A stretch of 64,000 nucleotides of DNA, taken from contig WTPW01000026.1 of assembly GCA_009809945.1 (NCBI GenBank), forward strand, positions 348,376 through 412,375, read 5' to 3'. Origin of the DNA: Gigaspora margarita (Eukaryota; Glomeromycota; Glomeromycetes; Diversisporales; Gigasporaceae). Shown here piece by piece: positions 1 through 11,564 of the stretch. The number at the start of each line of letters is the position of its first letter. The first letter of the stretch is position 1. The position numbers were made by a program, and so were the translations under genes. A model generated the notes under the pieces. The model ran no database searches. It was not told where the DNA came from and was given only the letters and a program-made list of their open reading frames with translations.

Positions 1-129
1 ATTTTTTTTATTTAAAAGCCTTAGATTTAATAAACTTTTTATATAATTTTTAGCTTGATATTATATTTATTTAGCTTGGTATAAATTTTTAAAAAGTGTC
101 CACAATGCACTGTCACCCCTCTGTATAAT
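1..129. other. AT-rich sequence, nothing recognised
   Basis: The left edge is AT-rich DNA without a convincing reading frame or repeat boundary. It leads into the diverged satellite that follows. Confidence 0.4.
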
Positions 130-1126
130 CCATTTTACCAACAAAACATAATTGTATCTATTTCATTTCACTAACAATCAACTCATATTCTGTAACATAA
201 TTTTTTGTAGTAATTTATAGTAGAAATTATGATACAAACTACAGTAACAACCAAGTACTATGATTACTAGAATAGTAAGAGTTCTGTAAAGAATTTTTGT
301 ACAATAGCTCTATGACAGTTCAAATGCAACCTAACTCAATTTTTACTATATAGTGTGATTATTGGAATAGCAAGTAGTTCAGTGAACTTTTTATAAATCA
401 CAATAGAAATCTCAATAATTTTAGTCAACTTTATAGAAATTATGATAATTTCAATCAGCCAACTCAATATTAAACACATACTGTAGTCACTGAGATAGTA
501 AGTAAGTTCTTTAAAAATTTTTTACAATAATACAATATAAATCATGAGAATTTTAATACAAATTAACTTAACTTTAGCTGTATAGAAAACATAATAATTC
601 CAATGCAAGCTAACTCAACCACATATTGTGATCACCAAAACAGTGAGTTATGCAACAAAATTTTTTACAGTTATTCACAGTAGAAATCTTAATAATTTAC
701 TACATATTATAACTTATAATAAAATTGTTATAATTCAATATGTATTAACTCAACATTAATTAATATATACGAATTAGTAATAGAATTGTTTATAGTGACT
801 TACATTAAATTATAATAATTTAAATACAAACTAACTCAACTACATACTAGATGTCACTGGAATAGCAAGTAAGTTTATAACTAAATTTTTATAGACACCA
901 ACAATGGGCATATGATAATTCTGATACAAACTAACTCAACTTTAGTTATATACTATAGTTACTAGTATAGCAAGTAATTTTTGAAACAATACTTTTAAAG
1001 TAACTCATAAAGAACCAATTAACTATATATTATATCTACTAGAGCAACAATTAAGTCTATAGCAAAATTTTTGCAATAAATTTCAATAAAATTATAATAA
1101 TTTTAATACAAACTAACTTAATATTA
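130..1126. repeat. Diverged ~100-bp tandem satellite, left block
   Basis: The same phrase recurs about every 90-130 bp in diverged form: AGTAGAAATTATAATAATTT, then AATACAAACTAACTCAAC, a CATACTATAGTCACT stretch, GGAATAGCAAGTAAGT, and an AAAATTTTTACAGTAA stretch. The AATAGCAAGTAA core is seen near 275, 366, 496, 637, 860 and 967. Units carry many substitutions and small indels, so the array is old. It stops where the element at 1127 begins and resumes near 3310 in the same orientation, which suggests one array split by insertions. Confidence 0.7.
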
Positions 1127-1960
1127 GACCATGCAAAGTTAAGTTTTCATTTTGTATAATATGATGTTCCAAAATTTTAGTTGGCAGATTAGTTTTTTAT
1201 TTTTTTTGATCTATTGTAAATTAATATACTCATGCTTTATTATTTTTTTTTTTATGTCAAAGTTTCCGCTATGAGAAAAGGCTTTTATTCAAGTAAATTA
1301 TACCACAGGTGCATCCAAGGGCACCCTACATTTGTTACATAGATGAGAGTACAACTAGCCACATGTACAACAGGACCCTGGACATCTTTCATATAGGTCA
1401 TAACTAGATTTTGGCCAATTTTGATCTAATTTGCTAAAAATAACAAAATCTATTTACTTTAATAACTTCTAATCTAGTGATCAGAATTGAATAAACATTT
1501 TATTGTTAGATGCGCCTCACTGAGAGCTTCATTTTAAAAAAAGTTCATTCAAATTGGAACACTGGATGCCAAGATAATTGCCAAAAACTGCCTTTTGCTT
1601 CTTAAATTTTAGGTGTTTTTGCTGAAAAATTTCAAGTATGACCTCAATACTAGATGTCTGGGGTCCTCATACATCTTTTGGTTGTCTAATTTAAGTAGTT
1701 TGCCCAAAGGTTCTACACTAGTTGCCATACCTCTCATGTTTATATTTAAGGCTATACAAAGTTAATTTTTCATTTGCATAATATGGAAACAGAAAATTTA
1801 GAATTTTTTTTCAGATCTATCAAGTAATTTTAGAAAATTAAGGTTGCTATCAGGTAACACCAGAGAAAATTAAATAGCAAAAATGGACTAAATGGCAAAA
1901 TTGAAATTGTTTTGAAAAATTGAATCAGTAGATTATACAAACATTTAATTTTGCATGGCC
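1127..1960. mobile_element. PIF/Harbinger-like non-coding element with TTA TSD
   Basis: The left end reads GACCATGCAAAGTTAA and the right end is the inverted form of GGCCATGCAAAATTAA. Both are bounded by TTA (1124-1126 and 1961-1963). A 3-bp TTA duplication with a GGCC-type terminus fits PIF/Harbinger. A second, internal terminus-like sequence near 1752 (GGCTATACAAAGTTAA) suggests a shorter copy nested at or abutting the right side. The middle (about 1260-1740) has no open frame or motif I recognise. The ends resemble the element at 15958-16338. Confidence 0.6.
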
Positions 1961-1964
1961 TTAG

Positions 1965-2228
1965 CTATATGGGGGTGAGTTAGTAGAAAAAAAAGGGACA
2001 AATTTTTTCTAAGTAAAAGTTTTCTTGACTTTAAACTTAAATATCTTAACAACTATCTTAATAAAATTTAATAAATTTTTTTATTTTAATTCTATATAAT
2101 TTCAAGATTAAAATAAAAATTTTTTTAGCAAATTTGATTAAATAGTTGTTAAGATATTTAAATTTAAAAATTAAAAAAATTTTACTAAAAATGATTTGTC
2201 CCTTTTCTACTGACTCACCCCCATATAG
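1965..2228. mobile_element. Foldback MITE, CTATATGGGGGTGAGT termini
   Basis: Terminal inverted repeats run CTATATGGGGGTGAGT, then AGTAGAAA, then GGGACAAA, mirrored at 2185-2228. The interior is itself a near-palindrome (AAATATCTTAACAACTAT against ATAGTTGTTAAGATATTT) around an A/T-rich centre. Reading the ends as TA plus TATGGGGG would give a TA duplication (Tc1/mariner type), but this cannot be proved without an empty site. It directly abuts the element ending at 1960. Confidence 0.6.
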
Positions 2229-3309
2229 TGATTACAATAATCCTAATACAAATTAATTATATACTTAAGCCATAGAGATTATAACCTATACCCATGATGT
2301 TATTTAAGATTTGTAAAGATAATTGATCTGTAGATATAAGGTATTGTGTGATAAGTATCTGATTAAGTGATGTTATAAGCAATTTGTAGGTATTGTTGTG
2401 TATTTTTCTAAAATTATCTTTACAAAATGCCATTTCTCTGATTCTATAATTCCAATAACCCTTTTCCTAACAAAACCCATTTTTGACAACTTAGTTTACC
2501 AACAATTTATTTCATTAGTAGTTTACTTCATTGACAATTTATCTTAATAACAATTATTTTAATAAAAAGTAATACTAGCTATTGTTATTAGGGTCAGATT
2601 TAAAATTAATTAAAGTTAGTATAATTTTTTAAAAAAATTTATTAGTGAAATAGGCTATCAGTAAAATACTTGTTAGTAAAAAAACTTTTTAGCAAATTGA
2701 TTGGCTGTGAAATGAACTAATCCAATTATGTCCTATTAGTAAAATAGATTGTTAGTATTATAACTTTAGTAAAATAGCATTTTGGAAAATTGGATTTTGG
2801 AAAATTAGCCCATAGTCATTTGTAAGTAAAATGTATTGTGTGATGAATATTGATTTGATAGTAAGTAATAATCATAATAAATGGCATATAAAAAAATAAA
2901 AATGGAAAATTTTCTTCTTCTTTTGCTTTGCTACTAACTGAATACAAGTTTAGCTTTGTTATTGGTGCCTATACTACCACTATCAAGCAAAAAGAGTATT
3001 CTATATTTATGTATTATGTGTATATCAATAGTTCAAGTAATCAAATATATGTCAAAAATAAGTACCGTAAAAGATCATATACAAGATCCCTCATATATCA
3101 GACCCACCCTCATTTTTTACTAATTAATTTCTTTTTTTTACTAATTAATTTTTTGGTAGAATGTAAGAGACCCAGGTCTTGTATATGATCTTTTACGGTA
3201 CTTTGATAGCCCAACTGAACAGCTCAGATATTAAAAAAAATAAAAATAAATTAGGATAGAATAACAATACTAGAAACTAGCTATACAGTACATATAATAA
3301 TGTATTTTG
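2229..3309. other. Non-coding AT-rich interval
   Basis: No supportable gene. Around 2480-2790, degenerate phrases such as TTAGTAAAATAG and TTAGTAGTTTACTTC occur in both orientations, suggesting a decayed foldback. Similar phrases recur near 54650-54790. The short hairpin element at 3061-3202 lies here. Confidence 0.4.
3061..3202. mobile_element. Short hairpin MITE, AGTACCGTAAAAGATC termini
   Basis: The left end AGTACCGTAAAAGATCATAT, continuing ACAAGA, is repeated perfectly inverted at the right end (3177-3202). The arms are about 26 nt. A short direct repeat (TTTTTTACTAATTAATT) occupies the centre. No target duplication is clear. The frame at 2928-3188 merely crosses it. Confidence 0.65.
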
Positions 3310-4060
3310 TATTTTATTCATATACCAGATGATCTAGTGGCAAATAGTAATTCATGGTAGAAATTACAATAATTTCAATACAAACCAGCCCAACTCACAT
3401 ATTGTAGTTACTAAAATAGTAAGTTAATTCTATTTTTAAAGTAGCTCAACAATTGCATTTACTGTTAATTCTAATACAAACTAACTCAATTTTAATTAAT
3501 AGAAATCATAATAATTTTAATGCAAACTAACTCAACCTTAACTACATACTATAAATACCAAAATAGCAAATTCTGTATCTAAATTTATTATAGTAACTAA
3601 TAGTAGAAATCATAATAACTTTAATGCAAACTAATTTGACCTATTCACATATAGTGGTCACAGCATACCAAGTAAGTTTTTAACAGAATTTTCATAGTAA
3701 TTTAATGACAATTTCAATGCAAATTAACTCAACTACTGCATATCGCATTAATACAAATTTTTTTACAGTAACAAATAATAAAATTATGATAATTTTAATA
3801 CAAACTAATACAACAATATACTATATCACTGGAATAGTAAGTTTTGTAACAAAGGTTTTTACTGTAACTTATGGTAGAAATTCTAATAATTCTAATACAA
3901 ACTAACTTTAATCACATACTGATTTGCTTCTGCATGTACTACATTAGTAAGTAAGTGCTATAACACAATTTTTACAGCAAATAATGACAGATATCATAAT
4001 AATTCTAATGCAAACTAAATCACATTATTTGTATTTCAATTGTTAATAAGTTTTGTAATA
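3310..4060. repeat. Diverged ~100-bp tandem satellite, right block
   Basis: Continuation of the array seen at 130-1126, in the same orientation and with the same phrases (AATACAAACTAACTCAAC; AATAGTAAGTTT). Cores lie near 3413, 3560, 3663, 3830 and 3947. Open frames such as 3705-3905 are satellite translation, not genes. Confidence 0.7.
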
Positions 4061-4499
4061 GAATTTTTTATAGTAGCACACTGCTATTATTAAAAAACTA
4101 ATAAAGGTGCCTACCTATTGCATTATTTCTAAAATGAAGTCAATTGTGGAATTTCTACAAAGTCAACACATGATTCTATTATATAAAATAACTGATCCTA
4201 GTACTAATTTTCATCACAGAACCAAATTTGCAAAAGATAATATAATTAATAATACTAATAGATTGTATCTTTACATAAGGGGAATAGAAATATAGCATGC
4301 TCATTTTTAGCTCCCATTAAACAACTCAAGCACCTAGATAGAAACATAATTATATACGTAAAAATTACTTTTCCTGTCTAATTACTAACTATATAATGTT
4401 TGCCATCTTGTGATCTCATGAAAAATAAGGTTTACTAATATATAATAGGGTCCTATTTTTATACCCCAAACTTATTATTCATACCTCCCTGCAGATTTA
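4061..4499. other. Non-coding interval, nothing recognised
   Basis: AT-rich sequence with no repeat boundary or motif I can support. The short frame at 4107-4295 shows no recognisable domain. Confidence 0.35.
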
Positions 4500-4922
4500 A
4501 CTTTTTTTTAAATTTTGAGCAAAGATCTCAGTAACTACCAGGTTAAATTTACAAAACTTGTTTCTTTAAATTCTATAAATTCATAGAATTCAAATAAAAA
4601 AAAATCATTGAATTTGGTCCAGTAGTTGCTGCGATATCTTCGCTCAAATTTTGAAAAAAATCAATCCGTTTATCAAAACAAACTACAAAATTTTCTTTAA
4701 ACTTTGAGCAAGGATATCTCTGCAACTACTAAGCCAAATTCGATGAACTTTTTTTGTTTGAATTTTATGAATCTATAGAATTCAAATAAAATAATTTATA
4801 GAATTTAACCTATTAGTCACAGAGTTATCTTCACTCGTAATTTAAAAAAAATCTAAAACGTCTAAATTTCAATTTTTCCCAAAATTTAAAGAAGATATCT
4901 CAGCAAACACCAAGCCAAATTC

Positions 4923-4970
<48 letters not shown>

Positions 4971-5065
4971 AATTCTATGGATTCAAATCAAAAAAAAATA
5001 TCGAATTTGGCTTGGTAGTTTCTGAGATATCTTCATTTAAAGTTTGAAAAAAATTTTGACATAGC
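4500..5065. repeat. Palindromic tandem repeat array
   Basis: Head-to-head palindromic units. GATATCTCTGCAACTACTAA, then CCAAATTCGATGAA, lead into T-rich sequence and an ATAGAATTCAAATAAAA centre, followed by the inverted series ATTGAATTTGGTCCAGTAGT and GCTGCGATATCTTCGCTC. At least three diverged units are visible. A 46-nt T run (4924-4969) sits in the last one. The same design appears at 2010-2200, 12835-12990, 16755-17310 and 39035-39200. Confidence 0.65.
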
Positions 5066-5108
5066 TTCTGTTTTGACATTGGATTTTTTAAAATTTAAGT
5101 GAAGATAA

Positions 5109-5323
5109 GGCGAGACCAACTGGATTCCGTGCTTTACATTACCCCCTCTCCCCTCTGGAAGGGAGGGTTGGTTCACATAGTAAAATTTTAAAAAAAAAAC
5201 TTTTTTTTCAAAAAAATTTTTTTCCGAATTGTTCCATGACTGTATAAAAACCGTAGTCCTATGTATATTTATCTAATTTTTTTTACTATGTAATGTAAAA
5301 CACAGAACCCAGTTGGTCTCGCC
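5109..5323. mobile_element. PIF/Harbinger-like MITE, GGCGAGACCAACT family, copy 1
   Basis: Termini are GGCGAGACCAACTGGATTC and its inverse (AGTTGGTCTCGCC). Flanks are TAA on the left and TTA on the right. The subterminal motifs TTTACATTACCCCC and AAAATTTTACTATGTGAACC (the latter on the opposite strand) are shared with copy 2 at 31697-31948, in inverse orientation. No coding capacity. Confidence 0.75.
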
Positions 5324-5333
5324 TTAGAGGTTA

Positions 5334-5650
5334 GTGCATACAATAAAAAATTATCCATTAATATCATAACATTAAGTTCAAAATAGTTTGGGTAGGCTGC
5401 CATACAATTAGTTAACAAGACAAAATAAGTTGCTTTTAAAAAAAAAAATTATTGCAGTATTAAATTGTTATATCTTTCTATTGATTAATAATGTGCATTT
5501 ATATATTTATAAGTCAAAAATAAAAATTTCGCTAAGAAAATTTCGCGGGGTTAGGGTTTCTATTAAATTAGGCTAGAAGAGTTTTATTAATATTAAAATT
5601 CCGCAAGGAAAACTTTTTTAGTGCATAGAAGGCATTTCCTTAGGTTAAAC
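5334..5650. repeat. Dispersed repeat, copy 1 of 3
   Basis: Similar sequence occurs at 17745-17965 (same strand) and 20075-20495 (reverse complement). Shared blocks include AAATTATCCATTAAT, ATTGCAGTATTAA followed by TCTTTCTATTGATT, and the coding-looking but stop-rich AAAATTCCGCAAGGAAAA. The 17.7- and 20.4-kb copies share an end near GATCAGGGTACGAT. Confidence 0.55.
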
Positions 5651-6733
5651 ATCGAGATATGAACGATTTTTTTTTTGTTTTCTTTCCTAATCTTGAAATC
5701 TGATTGACCAACGAAATTTTTTTAGGCTGGTGACACTAGGATTGTTTAAGAGAACCATTCATATACTAATGTTATCTTCAGGAAAAATTTTGCGTTGACA
5801 CTTTGCTGGTTATAAATGTGACGGCTGCGCCGCCACATGATCATGTGCTAATTACATAAAAAAAGCAAACAAAGTATTTTGGAAATGGATTTACTGATCC
5901 GAATGATAAAAGACAATTAAGTTATTATTCGATGTAGATAATGATAAGGAAATTTTGGTTATAATAGTACGACATTATTTATCTTATTGTTATTTGTCAA
6001 ATAAATAAATAATATACTAATTACTTTTATACGTACTCATTTTAGTAATTATGAAAAAGGAACGAGCGTATATTTTCTTTGTTCGCTTCGCGGACTATTT
6101 AAATTACTTTTTTAAAACAGAAAATTTATACCGGTAATGAATTTCAATAGCGGAATATATGATAGTTCCACTTAAACTATAGTTGAAGCTTAAAAGTTTA
6201 TCCGTTTCTATTTGGAAGTGAAATCTTTGCTTCAGAGGTTTCACTACTATAGAAGTTTCGGACTTATCTACAATATTTCTTACTGAAAATCTCAGAACTC
6301 GAAGTGCAAAGAAAAGGATTTTGGATTAATCAAAAATCTACTTTGTTAATTTTTTTTTTTATTTTTTTTTTATTTTTTTATTTTTTTATTTGCATAACGT
6401 TCATTCCTAAGTTAAATAAAATTTCTTGTTTTTTGAATAAAAATTTTAAAATTATCTAATTTCAAGCGTTCAAGAAAATGATTTAATAAAAATTCCGAAT
6501 ATTTATAAATATTATATTTTATTTTAATGTGTAATCAAAAGCAAATATTTATATTTTTGTCAAACATTATACATTATTAGCTTGAATTTTATATTATTAT
6601 CTTATTTTGTCGTTATAGGTTACCATATTTTTTAATAATTTTTAATTATTAATCATAAGTTTATTGAAGTTAAAGTTTAGTGTCAAAACTTTTTAACCTA
6701 GACTATATTGATTTGGATAGATTTCTAGATTGC
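5651..6733. other. Non-coding interval, nothing recognised
   Basis: AT-rich sequence with poly-T tracts (6350-6390). A single GC-richer patch (5820-5840, GGCTGCGCCGCC) stands out. No open frame, domain or repeat boundary is supportable. Confidence 0.35.
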
Positions 6734-6979
6734 TAAATATAAATTTATAGAATACAAAATACTTTTGCCTTTTTGTTTTATTTTATTTGATTTTTTTTGT
6801 TTTTTTTTTTGTCTAGGAGCTAAAAAGCTTCTTTTAGTTGTATATATTTGTACTTTGTTGACATTACTTAGGAACAAAAAATTTGTGTAACTATTGGTNT
6901 AAATATAAATTTATAGAATACAAAATACTTTTGCCTTTTTGTTTTATTTTATTTGATTTTTTTTGTTTTTTTTTTTGTC
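6734..6979. repeat. Perfect 80-bp direct repeat flanking an ambiguous base
   Basis: Positions 6734-6813 and 6900-6979 are identical over 80 bp. The N at 6899 sits immediately before the second copy. This looks like an assembly join or gap-closure artefact, or a slippage duplication over a poly-T region. Confidence 0.75.
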
Positions 6980-7133
6980 CTGTCATGCCTAATTTTAAAT
7001 CCTAAAAATAAATTTTTATCTTATTATGATTGCGATAATAAAATATTTTCAGCACAGTTAACTATTAATATGTAATTATATGTAATTAGAAACCATTATT
7101 TTAGTCCTATTGACAAGTAAAAAACCAATATTG

Positions 7134-7136
<3 letters not shown>

Positions 7137-7167
<31 letters not shown>
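7137..7167. repeat. Poly-A tract
   Basis: About 30 consecutive A residues. It marks the left limit of the dispersed repeat that follows. Confidence 0.9.
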
Positions 7168-7168
<1 letters not shown>

Positions 7169-7189
7169 AAAAGGTTAAAACAGATTGCG

Positions 7190-7787
7190 AAGGTGGAGTT
7201 TTACGTATGTATAAACAATTTGAACGGAACGCATTTCTATGGCTGGACATTTCCGAATGCTTGTTTGACTTTTAAAGAGAATAGTTGATCAATAAATATT
7301 AGTACTCATAAAATTTACTGCAATAAAAAATACATCAATAAAAAATTTAATCAATAGTACATTAAAAAAAAAATTTTTAAAAATATATTTAAGCGATTAT
7401 TGGAGATATAGGCGCATTACAAAATACGGCTATCTCGGTACGAAGATATTTCTTTAAGTAAAGACGATCATATAGCAGGAAATTATTATTTTAATATTTA
7501 TTGGGTTCAGAGTCTAATAGATATTTCTGAAAATTGTCAGAAATCAATAATTCAATTTGAAATACATAGCACTGTCTTCTTTGAATCATAATTTTTTTTT
7601 TATATTCAAAGGATACTATTCACTTTAAATTAATTTTCAACCCACAAGTTCCTTTTTAACGTTTTAAAACAAAACAAAACTTAAGGGTTGTGATATGATT
7701 CAAGGCAACCAAACATAACAATTTCTAATTTAATTGACAGATTACGCATATCTTTCTTTAACAACCGGAAGCTGATTGTAAAACCTT
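7190..7787 (-). repeat. Dispersed repeat R1 (split copy, right part, inverted)
   Basis: The reverse complement aligns along 13036-13420 (CCGGTTGTTAAA, AAAGATATGCG, GAACTTGTGGG, TTTAAAGTGAATAGTATCC). In the same order it would continue the sequence ending at 39227. Position 7515-7517 is the empty site (GAGTCTAATAGAT) for the MITE inserted in the related copy at 21733. It ends exactly at the 8-bp duplication at 7788. Confidence 0.7.
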
Positions 7788-7911
7788 CTTTAAACTAGTG
7801 ATTGTACTCTGCCAAAAAAACGTTACTCGGTTAACCGGCGAGTAAACCCACGGGTTACTCGGGTAATCAATAGATATACCCGGGCATAAAATCTTACTCG
7901 TCTTACCCGAG
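7788..7911 (+). mobile_element. Left arm of an older hAT-like element, with 8-bp TSD
   Basis: CTTTAAAC (7788-7795) precedes the terminus TAGTGATTGTACTCTGCC. The arm is rich in CGGTTAACCG-like words. No matching right end follows the inner element. A sequence beginning TAGAGATTGTACCCGAG, with the reverse complement of the same 8-bp duplication, is found at 39228-39551 instead. That separation is the key evidence for the inversion described in the findings. Confidence 0.7.
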
Positions 7912-10062
7912 TAGTGATTTGACCCGGTTGGTCTATAATCGGGTAACCGAACCGAACCGAAAGATATCCGGTTAACCGATTGAATAAAATGCTTAATCGG
8001 TTAATCCGATATAATCGGTTGATAGTCGGGTAACCAGCTAATCTGACATAATTGGGTATACGGTTAACCGATTACAAAAATGGTTGTACTACGTAACAAG
8101 GTTCGCATGGTAGAGGCGGGTGCAAGGAGTTAAATGAACTCAAATTATTTTCATATCCGCGGATTTGTAGAGTTTTTGACGCACCTACATTTGACTTCAT
8201 ATTTAATTACATAGTGCGTCAGTAATTGACTCCCAGATCAACCAATTAAAATTTATGGCTTTTCATGCATATATTTTGTGTACACAAAATATACTTGTAG
8301 GTTTTCTTTTGACGGCACTCATGTTTTAATGTAGTTCTGTAATTTAAGAAAAATATTAGTAGAGGCACTTGTAAGAACGCCAACTAATCCCAGTAGATCT
8401 TGGTAATTATCAAGGAGAAGCATTAGTGCGGGCACCTAGTTAGAACACCTTCTGACTTTTGAAGCTTAAATCAAAGATTAGAAGCATAAAAGCATTAGAG
8501 GAGATGTGTCAGCAATGTCTTGAATAGATCCGTATCATTTCACTGACTATTCACAGACATGCTTATTTTACATTCAGTTTGCAAACAATAGATAGTGACA
8601 GACATAATAGTTTTACAATATGCAACAGAGAAACTTTACAAGAATTATTTACAATGGACGGATAAACATCGCATTTATTCTTACATTATAATAATATCGG
8701 AGATGCTGCTCAGTCATTATGATTAATTGAGGTATTCTCTGTAACAATTCATTGAGTGAAATGCGAATTTCAAATTTTAGCCAACTAAATACTCTGAAAA
8801 AAAGATGGTATGCATCCCATATTTTATTCATCGAAATGATTACTCACCTGGTTAGTTGATTCCCAATTAATTAGAGTTGTCTCTGAACCATTGAGTGAGG
8901 TACTTGAGAATATCTGACGTTTCTTTGAATACTGTACTGGGATCAGCATGGTAAATTTATTATACAAGATTAAAGGCACTAATAAAATGTCTTTTTACTA
9001 ATACAATATTTTATACTTACCAGGGTAACTCAGAATAAAATTATTTCGAAAATAAGCGGGAATTTAAAAAAAATTCCATTTCTGGTTTGAAATTCTGGCG
9101 TCAAAAAATAAATAAGGGGTTTTTTTTTGGTGATAAATTATCACTATGTAAAAAAGAATAGAATTTATAGATCACTTATTTCAAAACAAAATGCCACTAA
9201 TTTTATTCGAAATTCTGAAACACCCTAATAGGATAATTTAGAATTAATGATCGGAATTCTGATTTCGAATAAAATTAGTGGCATATTTGTTTCGAAATAA
9301 ATGTATCTATAAATTCTATCCTTTTTTACATAGTGATAATTTATCACCAAAATAAAAACCCTTGACTTCAGAATTTCAAAACAGAAATAGAATTTTTTAA
9401 ATTCCCGCTTATTTCGAAATAAGTTAATTCTGAATCACTATATTAATAGTGAATAGGATAAATTTAGGCGTAAGTATATTTGAATCGATTGCTACACTGA
9501 ACATTCTTACAGACTAAGGAGGTTCTCAAGTATCTCTCTTCAATGTGTACGATGAATCAAATTGATTCTTATAGATTTTTTTCGAAAATTTCATGATGCT
9601 AAATTTGTATTTTACATAGCGAACAAAAATTAAAAGTTTATTTACATTATAACAATAGAATCTTATATTGTGGGTTTCAAAATAATGATTTTATATAAAT
9701 AAAATTTTAACTTCATATATTAATAATAAATGTTATTTATAGTTTAAATTATATTAATCATAATTATTAAACAAAATAAACATATATATTTAATTATACG
9801 TATATATTTAGAGAAATATAATGGGTTACATATATACTAACACAACTAGATAACTCGGGTTAACTGAATTAACCGATTAGAAATTCTGATCAGATTGCTT
9901 GATAATTCGGGTCAACCGAATTAACCGATTAGAAATTCTGCCCGGTTGTTGGATAACTCGGGTCAACTGAATTAACCGAGATAATTCCGGTTAACCCGAT
10001 TAGAATCGGATAAACCAGCTCGGGTAACCGATTGATGATTTTATTCTCGGGTCAAAACACTA
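7912..10062 (+). mobile_element. hAT-like non-autonomous element, copy 1 (2.15 kb)
   Basis: Termini are TAGTGATTTGACCCGG and the inverse of TAGTGTTTTGACCCGAG. Subterminal regions contain many CGGTTAACCGATT-type words. The copy at 39552-42558 is collinear over its whole length in inverted orientation, apart from one 843-bp insertion there. TAG-type ends with 8-bp duplications fit the hAT superfamily. The left duplication is TACCCGAG (7904-7911); the right flank is ATGCACAA and does not match. No transposase was found. The 60-codon frame at 8649-8831 (minus) is frameshifted in the other copy by one T fewer in a T run, so it is probably not a conserved gene. An older foldback (9023-9438) is embedded in both copies. 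Confidence 0.7.
9023..9438. mobile_element. Foldback element nested in the hAT-like element
   Basis: Arms of about 200 nt are inverted copies: CTCAGAATAAAATTATTTCG and AAATAAGCGGGAATTT on the left, mirrored by AAATTCCCGCTTATTTCGAA and GTTAATTCTGAATCA on the right. Internal arm words include GATAAATTATCACTATGTAA and CCACTAATTTTATTCGAAAT. It is present in both hAT-like copies, so it inserted before they were duplicated. Confidence 0.65.
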
Positions 10063-11564
10063 ATGCACAATATAATTCAACCCGATTTTAGATTATACAT
10101 AATAAGTAATAATAATAATAAAAGTCCGGGTCAGGACTTGTTTACCTGAAACCATTGAAATAAATTGGAACGCTTCAGTGGGTGCAGCATACATAACTTT
10201 AATTTGATCATATATCGGGACTCTTCATAATATAATGCACATATAACTTTTTTTTTTTTTGTGTGTTTTTTTTTTGCATTTGTGGCATAAAAAATTTTTA
10301 AGATTTACAACACTGCTGCAATTAAATTCAAATATGCTTAAATGATATTAATCATTGAAAGTCTGGCTAAATATGAAAGATTATGATTGTATCCTAGAAT
10401 GCTAAACAATATAATGCTATGATTAATTGTAAAATTAACACCCCTAGAATTTTAACAAAAAAAAAATGCTAGGATTAACGAGATTTATTAATAATGGTGA
10501 TAATAACTAAACTAAAATCAGTAATTTAACTCATACAAACTTCTTTTAAAATTATTAAATCAATTATTAAAAATACAATTTGATTGTGCACACCCGTTCC
10601 TGGTTTGGCGCGACTACGTCGCGCAGCTACCTTATTATCTTTTATGCCGTTGATTATAAAATTCGAATAGACAAAATAATGTACCATCAAGATTGCAACT
10701 AATTTCGTGTTAAGACGAAATTTGATTGACTAGAGTGACGTGTTGCAACACAATATGGTTGAACAGATATTGAATGCCTTTATTATTTACTAGGAAAATG
10801 GGAACCATTTAAAGTTCGAAGGACAAATATAAAATTGATTTGTTTTTTATCTTACACCCAATCTAGCCAATAAGCATCAGTTTTCTATTGTTTTGATTGT
10901 TTTTTATATTACACCTGATCTATCCAATCAGAAGTTAGGATTTGCTAACACGCAGACATCAGGTGTACTATTGCTCTACCTGTAGTGTCCTTCGGACAAC
11001 TGGTAAATGGAATCCATTTTAAGTCCGAAAGAAAACCAACACGGATCAGTCCGACAAAACGGCTATTTTCGGAGCGTAATGATTGTTTTGATCTGATCAA
11101 CCAATCAAACTCCAGGATTTGCGCACACACACACAGACATCAGGGTCACTATTCCTCTACCGTAAAGTCCTTCGGACAATAAATGTGACAAAATGAACTA
11201 ATAGAGATATTTGTCCCGTTAGCATAAATAAACTTAAAAGCGAGAGAGAATGCTACCATACAAATATAATATTATACAACTTTACAATTAAATAATGGAT
11301 AATTAAACTACTAAACTTGTGCATGTAAGGTTTAAACGGTTTGTACTACTAGTAATTATTTTTGAAATATGACATATAAATAATTCATTTTAATTTACCA
11401 AAGCTTAAAAGTTTATAATTTATTAAACATAGTAAAAAATGGATTTCTATGATTGATTTTGCCAATTATAGATACCTGTAATATATTTTCTAATCAAATT
11501 ATTATAAAGAATCCGTAAGTCTCATCATTGGTGCTTGGATCCGGGTTTTAAAATAGATAATGAA
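10063..11564. other. Non-coding interval with a ~180-bp partial duplication
   Basis: No gene is supportable. CAGACATCAGGTGTACTATT followed by GTCCTTCGGACAA (10951-11000) is repeated in diverged form at 11134-11180, and a weaker third match lies near 10815-10880. Overlapping frames on both strands here (10945-11182) are repeat-derived. The first bases (10063-10070, ATGCACAA) match a target duplication at 42559-42566 in reverse complement. Confidence 0.45.

Noticed and set aside
3705-3905. Open frame of 66 codons, plus strand
   Set aside because: It lies wholly within the diverged satellite and its translation follows the repeat words.
8649-8831. 60-codon minus-strand frame in hAT-like copy 1 as a possible gene
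   Set aside because: The same place in copy 2 (near 41630-41810) has one T fewer in a T run and a stop soon after, so the frame is not conserved. It could still be a decayed transposase piece.
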